From Patescibacteria group bacterium (GTDB lineage: Bacteria; Patescibacteriota; Patescibacteriia; UBA2169): 24,788 nt of DNA. The translations under genes and the position numbers were made by a program. The notes beneath the pieces are model-generated. The model saw only the letters and a program-made list of their open reading frames with translations. It had not been told where the DNA came from and searched no databases. The stretch spans positions 1-24,788 of the forward strand of contig JAHJSI010000020.1 in assembly GCA_018830465.1 (NCBI GenBank). The letters run 5' to 3'. Shown in pieces: positions 6,087 through 13,158 of the stretch. Each line of letters opens with the position of its first letter. Within the stretch, counting starts at the first letter, position 1.

Positions 6087-7562
6087 ATGCCTGATAAACT
6101 AACAATAGTCACAATTTCAGCTGAGACCGCTCCATTCTCAAAAGCAGGCGGTTTAGGCGATGTTGCCCGCTCCCTGCCAAAAGCGCTTAAAAGAAACGGG
6201 CATAAAGTAATCGTAATTACGCCTTTGCATGGTGTAGTTGATATTAAAAAACATGGCCTAAAAAAACTTGGAAACGATATTAAAATTGAAATGGATGAAA
6301 CCAAAACACTTGAATTTGACTATTGGCGCGGATATCTAATGCATGGCTTGCCTGTTTATTTCATAGACCGCAAAGAATACTTCTCAGGCCTAAAAACAAT
6401 CTATAAAGCAAAGAACACAAATGAAAGATTTTTCTTTTTTAATTTAGCAGCGCTCAAATTAATAGAACTTCTAGGCATTAAGCCAGACATAATCCACTGC
6501 AATGATTGGCATACTGGACTTATTCCTCATTTCGCGAAAAAGAGATTTAAAAATTCAGAAAACTTGAAAAATGCCGCTTTAGTCTATACAATTCATAATC
6601 TTGCGTTCCAAAGAGGGCACAGTGAAGTAAAAAAAGATGATGATGGATATTCCAGACTCTCGCGTTTTACTAGCGAGAAAGGCATCAAAAAAATTAATTT
6701 TGCAAAACGAGCGATTATCAATTCTGACATCATCAACACAGTATCAGAACAGTACGCGAAAGAAATAATGACCCCAAAATTCGGACAAGACCTAAACCGC
6801 ATCTTGAAAAACCGAGCAGATCGCGTATTCGGCATTGTAAATGGAATTGATTATGGCGTATTTAATCCAAAAAAAGATCCAGACATAAAACAAAACTATG
6901 ACCACAGGTCGCTTGATAAAAAACAAGTAAACAAATTAGATCTTCAGAAAAAATTCAATCTGCCGCAGGATAAAAACATTCCAATCCTCGGAATGGTGAC
7001 TAGAATTACAGAGCAAAAAGGATTTGATTTGCTCATGAAAATAGCAGATGACCTTCTTAAACAAAATATTCAATTGGTTATCGCGGGATCAGGACAAAAA
7101 GAATATGAAAATTTCTTTAAAAAGCTTGAAAAAAAATATCCAAAAAAAGTTGGCGCGCATTTAGAGTTTAGCACCAAAAAGGCCGCGCAAATTTACGCGG
7201 GATCAGACATATTTTTGATGCCATCTAGATTTGAACCATGCGGCTTAGGGCAATTGATCAGTTTAAGATACGGAAGCGTGCCTGTTGTGCACGCAGTCGG
7301 CGGATTAGCTGACACTGTGACTGACTATAATCCAAAAACTTCAGAAGGAAACGGATTTGTATTCAAAGAATATGAACCACAGCAGTTCTTAATCGCGGCT
7401 ATCCGGGCTATTGAAACATACCAGCACGCGGACGCGTGGAAAAAGCTTGTAAAACTTGGAATGAAACAATCTCATTCCTGGGAAATCCCAGCGGAAAAAT
7501 ACGGCATATTGTTCCGCAAAGCAATAAAAGTAAAAAAATTAAATAATATATGCAGAACATAG
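6087..7562 (+). CDS. glgA: Glycogen/starch synthase (GT5)
   Basis: GlgA adds glucose from ADP- or UDP-glucose to the non-reducing end of alpha-1,4-glucan. The 491-residue protein has both Rossmann halves of the GT-B fold. KAGGLGDV (19-26) binds the nucleotide-sugar phosphates; NGIDYGVFNP and RITEQKGFDLL mark the start of the second half; PSRFEPCGLGQLISLRYGSV and GGLADTV near the C-terminus carry the acceptor and donor loops. Length is normal for bacterial GlgA. No glgC or branching enzyme is nearby. Its stop overlaps the following kinase by 13 bases, so the two are translationally linked. Confidence 0.93.
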   Translation: MPDKLTIVTISAETAPFSKAGGLGDVARSLPKALKRNGHKVIVITPLHGVVDIKKHGLKKLGNDIKIEMDETKTLEFDYWRGYLMHGLPVYFIDRKEYFSGLKTIYKAKNTNERFFFFNLAALKLIELLGIKPDIIHCNDWHTGLIPHFAKKRFKNSENLKNAALVYTIHNLAFQRGHSEVKKDDDGYSRLSRFTSEKGIKKINFAKRAIINSDIINTVSEQYAKEIMTPKFGQDLNRILKNRADRVFGIVNGIDYGVFNPKKDPDIKQNYDHRSLDKKQVNKLDLQKKFNLPQDKNIPILGMVTRITEQKGFDLLMKIADDLLKQNIQLVIAGSGQKEYENFFKKLEKKYPKKVGAHLEFSTKKAAQIYAGSDIFLMPSRFEPCGLGQLISLRYGSVPVVHAVGGLADTVTDYNPKTSEGNGFVFKEYEPQQFLIAAIRAIETYQHADAWKKLVKLGMKQSHSWEIPAEKYGILFRKAIKVKKLNNICRT

Positions 7563-8527
7563 AACAACTCTTTGACGCGAAATTTATTGCGTCCTTGTTT
7601 GCTGAAAAAATCCCTGATTTTGCATCTAAGCACGATTTATCTGATTTAACAGCTGCTCCAATAAAAAAATATATTGGTGGCGACTTTTATCAAATTGTTA
7701 TACGCTATGACTGCGCGAGCTTTGGATATAAGCCAGTTTTCTGCACAGCTCATTCAAAAGAAAATAGAAAAAACGCGTTTAACGCGTTAACATATATTAA
7801 TAATCACGCGTTAAAACAAAATAATATATTTCTTCCTAATCCTTTATTCTTTGATAATGAGTATGGCGCGTTTTTTTACCAAGGCATTGATGGAAAAAAT
7901 CTTTTGCACTATATCAAGAAAAAAGAATTTGATCTTACAGCGCATCTTAAATCATCAGCTGAATTGATTGCATATGTTCATGAAGTTCCTGCTGAAAAAG
8001 CAGAAAATTTCAATCCAGAAAATAGCCGCATAAAAACAATTGTGCCTGGACCTGAAAATTTTTTGGCAAAAATTGAAAAATTATTTCCAGAAAAATTCGG
8101 CCAGATAAAAGAAAATTTTTACTATCTGGCGAAACTTGACCAGGAAAATCTGGACGCTAAAACCAATATCTGCTTAATACATGGGGACTTTCATCCAGAA
8201 AATGTAATTATTAACGAAGAGCATGGCAAGTTTTCAATAATTGATTTTACTGATATCTGCTTGGCTGACTGGGCAAGGGATGTTGGAAATTTTCTCCAGC
8301 AATTAAGGTTCATGTCGTATGGCGAAAGAAGTATAGATGAAATCAAAAAAAATCAGGAAATTTTCCTTAACGCATATCTAGAAAAAAGATCTATCACAAA
8401 AAATTCTAAAATTGAAAGCCGAATTAATCTTTATAAATCATGGTCAGCGCTCCGCAGCGCCATCTATTTTTTGATAAAAGGCGGCCCAGAGCCAAAGAAC
8501 GCTGATGTCGTTTTAAAAGAAATATGA
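7550..8527 (+). CDS. APH/choline-kinase-family phosphotransferase
   Basis: A 325-residue protein-kinase-like enzyme of the aminoglycoside/choline kinase superfamily. The catalytic loop is HGDFHPEN (from H211, catalytic base D213) and the Mg-binding Asp is D232 in IIDFTD; LADWARDVGNFLQQL follows as usual in this family. The N-terminal lobe is divergent. Lying between glgA and two glycosyltransferases, with a 13-base overlap with glgA and an ATGA overlap with the next gene, it more likely phosphorylates a sugar or a glycan precursor (compare maltokinase or choline kinase) than confers antibiotic resistance. The substrate cannot be read from sequence. Confidence 0.8.
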   Translation: MQNIEQLFDAKFIASLFAEKIPDFASKHDLSDLTAAPIKKYIGGDFYQIVIRYDCASFGYKPVFCTAHSKENRKNAFNALTYINNHALKQNNIFLPNPLFFDNEYGAFFYQGIDGKNLLHYIKKKEFDLTAHLKSSAELIAYVHEVPAEKAENFNPENSRIKTIVPGPENFLAKIEKLFPEKFGQIKENFYYLAKLDQENLDAKTNICLIHGDFHPENVIINEEHGKFSIIDFTDICLADWARDVGNFLQQLRFMSYGERSIDEIKKNQEIFLNAYLEKRSITKNSKIESRINLYKSWSALRSAIYFLIKGGPEPKNADVVLKEI

Positions 8528-9738
8528 AAATACTTTATCTTTATGACTTTCCTCTTTGGGGGAATGGTTCTGGAACATTTCTGCGGAACCTGATGGAAAA
8601 AGTCGTAAAAAAACACAAAGTCGCGGTTGTTGCTCCAGAAAGGCGAAAGATCCACAAAGTGAGGCAATTCCGCGTTCACCCGCCTTTTCAGCTCCCTGTA
8701 TTCATAGGCCATCCAGAGTTAAAAGGTTCAAAATTATATAAAGATCTTACTGCAACAGAAACGGCTAAATTATACAAAGCTTATATTACCTCCACTGTAA
8801 GAGCTGTTGAAAGCTTTAAGCCAGATATAATCCATTTCCATCATCTAGGCCTTCTCTCCGCGGTTGCGCATCATGTGCATGTGCTGACAGGAGTAAACTA
8901 TATTGCCACAACGCATGGCAGCGATTTAAAGCACATGAAAGAAGACAGACGATTCTGGGATTTTGCGTCTCCTACTATTAAAGACACAAAAAGGATTACA
9001 GCTGTTAGCGCGCATACTCGCAGATGGTTCTTGGAAATGTTCAACCATAATGTAAATCCAGGTCTCGCGCGCAAGACAAATATTATTCCAGGCGGAATTA
9101 ATGTTTCAGAGCACAAAAAAAAGCAAAAAACAAAATCAATTGATTCACGCTATAAGTTAAAAGATAAAAAAGTAGCGCTTTTTGTGGGACGCCTCACAAA
9201 AGAAAAAGGCGTTGAATATATTATAAAAGCAGCAGAAAAAATCAAAGGAGAAGTTGTTATTATTGGAGATGGACCGCAAATGAATGAACTCAAAAAAATA
9301 AAACATGATTTAAAACTAAAAAATGTCCATCTTCTTGGCTATATAGGCAGAGAGGAATCTGATAAGCTAAAAAAAATCTATACAAGAGCAGACGTCATAA
9401 TAGCTCCTTCTGTAATTGATGAAGCCCTTGGACTTGTGATTTTAGAAGCAATGTATTACGCAAAGCCAGTCATTGCCACGCGCAAAGGCGGAATTCCTTT
9501 GGCAGTCAAAGAAAATGAGACAGGGCTTTTTGTTAGACCTCGCAATAGCACTGATATTGCTGAAAAAGTAAATATTCTTTTTGAAGACGAAGAAAAAGCA
9601 AAACGACTTGGAGAAAATGCGAAAAAAGTTGTTCAAGAAAAATTCACATGGCAGACAATCTCCGAGCGATTTATTGATATTTATGAACAAAGTATCGCAT
9701 CAAATGGGAATGGGAATCACAAAAAAAATAAAAAATAA
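8524..9738 (+). CDS. GT4-family glycosyltransferase A
   Basis: A 404-residue GT-B glycosyltransferase that moves sugar from a nucleotide donor. The N-terminal acceptor half begins MKILYLYDFPLWGNGSGTF (a GS-rich loop) and carries THGSDLKHM. The donor half has LFVGRLTKEKGVEYI, IIGDGPQMNELK, and E300-A-L-G-L-V-I-L-E308, the retaining EX7E motif, then GGIPLAVKENETGLFV. The start overlaps the kinase stop by 4 bases. A soluble or peripheral enzyme, with no transmembrane segment. It probably builds a surface or storage glycan together with its neighbours. Confidence 0.88.
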   Translation: MKILYLYDFPLWGNGSGTFLRNLMEKVVKKHKVAVVAPERRKIHKVRQFRVHPPFQLPVFIGHPELKGSKLYKDLTATETAKLYKAYITSTVRAVESFKPDIIHFHHLGLLSAVAHHVHVLTGVNYIATTHGSDLKHMKEDRRFWDFASPTIKDTKRITAVSAHTRRWFLEMFNHNVNPGLARKTNIIPGGINVSEHKKKQKTKSIDSRYKLKDKKVALFVGRLTKEKGVEYIIKAAEKIKGEVVIIGDGPQMNELKKIKHDLKLKNVHLLGYIGREESDKLKKIYTRADVIIAPSVIDEALGLVILEAMYYAKPVIATRKGGIPLAVKENETGLFVRPRNSTDIAEKVNILFEDEEKAKRLGENAKKVVQEKFTWQTISERFIDIYEQSIASNGNGNHKKNKK

Positions 9739-9746
9739 TCAAAAAT

Positions 9747-10868
9747 ATGAAAAACAAAAAACTAAAAATCGCTTTATTTACGCCTTATGAACAAACAGCG
9801 CCTCCTCCTGCTGATGTTATTCGCGCGCCCCAGGAGCTTTGGGCGATTATTGCTGATGAACTTACGCAGCGCGGACATAATGTGACTTTGTTCGCCCCAA
9901 TTGGCTCAAAAACAAAAGCAAACTTGCCAAAAAATAATCTTCCTGCTTTGGCAAAAGACAAGGAATATAAACAACTTGTTAAAAAAGACAAAACATTAGG
10001 CTCAGTTAAGTTAGTCCGAACTATTTATAATGAAATTGCTTTTGCAAAGTTCATAAATGAATTTAAAAAATTTGATATTGTGCATGCTGTATTTATTCCG
10101 GAACTTATTCCAATCGCGGCAAAAGAGCGTGACTACCCAGTGCTTTTCACGTTCCATGATCTGCTCTCGTACTATAAAAGAATGACATTAAAGTTATTCT
10201 CTGATGCAAAGCATCTGCACTATAATTCAATAAGCAAAGCACAGCAAGAACTTTTCCCAAATTTTAATTATGATGCTGTTATATATAATGGAATGGATTA
10301 CAAAGCACAGCCATTTTTCAAAAAAGATAAAGGATATTTATTTTTTGCCGGCAGAATGAGAAAAATTAAATGCCCGCACATAGCAATACAAGTTGCCAGA
10401 AAACTAGATATGCGGCTTTTGCTAGCAGGAGAAAAATATCCAGATGAACAGGATTATTATGACAAAGAAATAGAGCCATTCCTGTCTAAAAAAATTAAAT
10501 TCATTGGCATGCAGCCGCGCAAAAAAATGCCAAAACTATATGGTCAGGCAAAAATCACTCTTATGCCAATTAATGCTCCAGAATCGTTTGGATTGGTTAT
10601 GACAGAATCAATGGCTTCAGGTACTCCTGTAATTGCTTTTGATAAAGGTTCACCAAAAGAAATAATCAAAGATGGCGTCACTGGATATGTTGTTAAAAAT
10701 CAAAAACAGATGATAAAAGCAGCTAAAAAAATCCTGTCAATGAAGCAGAATGATTATTTAGCTATGCGCCGCGCTTGTAGAGAATATGTTGAAGACACTT
10801 TTTCTGTAGAGCGAATGGTTTCAGGATATGAAAATCTTTATTACAAAATTTTAAATCAACACAAATAA
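9747..10868 (+). CDS. GT4-family glycosyltransferase B
   Basis: A 373-residue GT-B enzyme, distantly related to the previous gene. The N-terminal half starts KIALFTPYEQTAPPPADVIR, a loop typical of GT4 enzymes. The donor half has YLFFAGRMRKIKCPHIAI, LLLAGEKYPDEQ, and E279-SFGLVMT-E287, the EX7E motif, followed by GTPVIAFDKGSPKEII. It starts 8 bases after the previous gene, with no SD. Two different GT4 enzymes side by side suggest sequential sugar additions onto one product, not simple glycogen elongation. Confidence 0.85.
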   Translation: MKNKKLKIALFTPYEQTAPPPADVIRAPQELWAIIADELTQRGHNVTLFAPIGSKTKANLPKNNLPALAKDKEYKQLVKKDKTLGSVKLVRTIYNEIAFAKFINEFKKFDIVHAVFIPELIPIAAKERDYPVLFTFHDLLSYYKRMTLKLFSDAKHLHYNSISKAQQELFPNFNYDAVIYNGMDYKAQPFFKKDKGYLFFAGRMRKIKCPHIAIQVARKLDMRLLLAGEKYPDEQDYYDKEIEPFLSKKIKFIGMQPRKKMPKLYGQAKITLMPINAPESFGLVMTESMASGTPVIAFDKGSPKEIIKDGVTGYVVKNQKQMIKAAKKILSMKQNDYLAMRRACREYVEDTFSVERMVSGYENLYYKILNQHK

Positions 10869-10869
10869 T

Positions 10870-11820
10870 ATGCCAAAACAAAAACAACAGCCAAAATCAG
10901 AACTTCGCAAGGACTATATTCAGGATAAATATGTAATAATCGCGCCTTGCAGAGGAAAACGACCGCATGATGTTGAAGTGCCGCAAAGAATCAAAGCATA
11001 TAATGATCCTAAAAAGTCAGTGTTCCATCCTGATAATGTAAAAAATAAAAAAGCCACCTTAACAGTGGGTAGAGAAGGAAAATGGCGGATTAAAATCATT
11101 CCAAATGATTTTCCTGCTGTGACTTTGGACAATAAAAATGCTTATGGAATACAGGAAGTTGTAATAGAAACTCCTGATCCCAATCTACAGCTTGAAGATT
11201 TGCCTGAAAAGCATATCGCAGAACTTTTAGATGCATACGCAAAACGCACTGAAGAAATCCAAAAAATAGACAACATACAATATATTATAATCTTCAAAAA
11301 TGACGGCGGGAAAGCTGGCGCGTCTATCCATCATGCGCATTCGCAGATCTTTGCTACTGACTTTATCCCTCCGCACTTAATGGATAAATCCCATAAGCAA
11401 CTTTCATATATACTTAAAAATGGAAGATGCGCTTATTGCGATATCGCGCACAGAGAAATGCGCAGTCCTCGGGCAATATGGGAGGATAAATACATTTCCT
11501 GCTTTACGCCTTATGCGTCTATACACAACTATGAATGCTGGATTATGCCAAAACAACATAAAGACAATATCACGCAATTAGATAAACACGAAAAAAAAAC
11601 ATTCGCAAAAATCTTAAAACACGTGCTCCGCAGAATCAGTGATCTTGGACTTTCGTATAACTATTATTTCCATCAAATCGTTTTTGATGAAAATCAGCAC
11701 TTGTACATGAAAATAACTCCTCGCGGCCAATTCTGGGCAGGAGTTGAGATAGGGTCTGGGGTTATTATAAACACAATTGCCCCAGAAGAGGCGGCAGAAT
11801 TCTACAAAAAAGGCCTCTAA
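10870..11820 (+). CDS. GalT-like hexose-1-phosphate nucleotidyltransferase
   Basis: A 316-residue HIT-superfamily protein resembling galactose-1-phosphate uridylyltransferase and ADP-glucose phosphorylase. The active-site motif is H155-A-H157-S-Q159 (HPHGQ in classic GalT), where the second His forms the nucleotide intermediate. C187-AY-C190 and a downstream FHQ/HLYMKITPR region match the C-terminal half. The N-terminal CxxC zinc pair of classic GalT is not present; that region reads RGKRPHDVEVPQRIK. It starts 1 base after the preceding gene. It could interconvert glucose-1-P or galactose-1-P with nucleotide sugars feeding glgA and the GT4 enzymes. Substrate is uncertain. Confidence 0.82.
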   Translation: MPKQKQQPKSELRKDYIQDKYVIIAPCRGKRPHDVEVPQRIKAYNDPKKSVFHPDNVKNKKATLTVGREGKWRIKIIPNDFPAVTLDNKNAYGIQEVVIETPDPNLQLEDLPEKHIAELLDAYAKRTEEIQKIDNIQYIIIFKNDGGKAGASIHHAHSQIFATDFIPPHLMDKSHKQLSYILKNGRCAYCDIAHREMRSPRAIWEDKYISCFTPYASIHNYECWIMPKQHKDNITQLDKHEKKTFAKILKHVLRRISDLGLSYNYYFHQIVFDENQHLYMKITPRGQFWAGVEIGSGVIINTIAPEEAAEFYKKGL

Positions 11821-11822
11821 CC

Positions 11823-13058
11823 TTATTTGACTTTCAATTTCACAAACTTCCGTTTTCCTACCTGCACTATCATTTCTGGTTCAATTTCTATTTCCATCTT
11901 CCAATCGCTAATTACTTTATCATCCACTTTTACGCCTCCTTGTCCAATTAAGCGCTTGGCCTCTGATTTTGACACCGCAAGTTCAGTTTCCAAAAGAAGA
12001 TCATCTATCTTCTTTTTTTTATCTTTTATCTTAATACATCTAATATCATCTGGCTTTCCTTTTTTAACAAACACATTATCAAATTCTGCTTCAGCATTGT
12101 CTGAATCTTTTTCAGAATGATAGAGCTTCACGATTTCACGCGCTAAATACGCTTTTGCATTGCGCGGATTGTCTCCATTTTTAAGTCCTTCGGCAATTTC
12201 ATGAATTTCTGACATAGGAATATCCGTGCATAATTCAAAATACTTTATAATCAAATCATCTCTCATGGACATAATTTTGCCGAACATATCATTTGGCTTA
12301 TCAGTGATGTCAATTGTGTTTCCATATGACTTGCTCATTTTCCTGCCATCAAGCCCCTCAATTAAAGGCGTGGTAACAACATGCTTAACTTTATTCTTAT
12401 ATGCTTTCAAAAGAGCACGTCCAGCCAGCATGTTAAATAATTGATCATTGCCGCCGATTTCAACATCAACTTCAAGTTCCACTGAATCATATCCCTGCAT
12501 CAAAGGATATAAAAATTCATGCAAACCAATCGGCTTTCCGTCTTGCAAACGCTTTTGATATAAATCACGCTCTATCATCTGCTGTACAGTAAACTGCTGG
12601 GCCAATTTTGCTACATCATCAAATGATAATTTCTCAAGCCATTTATGATTATATACAATTTCGGCATTAGAAAAATCAATAATTTTTGCTGCCTGGTCTT
12701 TGTAAGTTTCAAAATTCTTCTCAATCTCATCCTGATTCATTGGCTGTCTCATTGATTCTTTGTCTGAAGTGTCCCCTATCCGGGCTGTGAACGAACCAAC
12801 CAAGAATATTACTTCATGCCCAAGTTCTGCAAAATCACGCAACTTGCGCAAAGGAATCGCGTTTCCAAGATGTATTTGCGTTGAAGTTGGGTCAATTCCA
12901 AAATACACCCGCAGTTTCTTTTTAGAATCAAGCAGTTTTTCCAAGTCCTTGCGCACTATGACGTCTTCAACCGCGCGGTCTAATATTTCTTGTTTTTGTT
13001 TGCCCTGCACTTTTTTTCGTTCAGAAAATATAGTGCAGGGTTCTTGTTTGTTTGGCAT
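11823..13058 (-). CDS. tyrS: Tyrosyl-tRNA synthetase
   Basis: Charges tRNA-Tyr with tyrosine in the cytoplasm. The 411-residue class I enzyme has FGIDPTSTQIHLGN with the HIGH-like H63-L-G-N66, the QGYDSVELEVDVEIGGNDQL segment lining the tyrosine pocket, KMSKS at 240-244, and a C-terminal S4 RNA-binding domain (VSKSEAKRLIGQGGVKVDDK, from about 345). Length fits. The start at 13058 (MPNKQEP) is preferred: the frame stays open further upstream to 13202, but that would overlap the divergent PBP gene and its promoter. It converges on the galT-like gene with a 2-base gap. Confidence 0.95.
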   Translation of the reverse strand: MPNKQEPCTIFSERKKVQGKQKQEILDRAVEDVIVRKDLEKLLDSKKKLRVYFGIDPTSTQIHLGNAIPLRKLRDFAELGHEVIFLVGSFTARIGDTSDKESMRQPMNQDEIEKNFETYKDQAAKIIDFSNAEIVYNHKWLEKLSFDDVAKLAQQFTVQQMIERDLYQKRLQDGKPIGLHEFLYPLMQGYDSVELEVDVEIGGNDQLFNMLAGRALLKAYKNKVKHVVTTPLIEGLDGRKMSKSYGNTIDITDKPNDMFGKIMSMRDDLIIKYFELCTDIPMSEIHEIAEGLKNGDNPRNAKAYLAREIVKLYHSEKDSDNAEAEFDNVFVKKGKPDDIRCIKIKDKKKKIDDLLLETELAVSKSEAKRLIGQGGVKVDDKVISDWKMEIEIEPEMIVQVGKRKFVKLKVK

Positions 13059-13086
13059 ATATTTGTTATGTTGTCTTCTATATAAG

Positions 13087-13115
13087 ATTATAATCTTTAA
13101 TTGAAAAATTTGCAA
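13087..13115 (-). promoter_or_regulatory. tyrS promoter
   Basis: On the minus strand, TTGCAA (13115-13110), 17 bases, then a perfect TATAAT (13092-13087). It lies about 30 bases before the tyrS ATG and overlaps the divergent PBP promoter. Confidence 0.7.
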
Positions 13116-13129
13116 AAAAAATGTATAAT
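13101..13129 (+). promoter_or_regulatory. PBP gene promoter
   Basis: TTGAAA (13101-13106), 17 bases, then TATAAT (13124-13129), with a start near 13136 and a leader of about 23 bases. The -35 element sits inside the tyrS promoter's spacer, so the two polymerases would compete. Confidence 0.7.
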
Positions 13130-13158
13130 TAAGCCATTCAATTAACACATAGTCAAGC

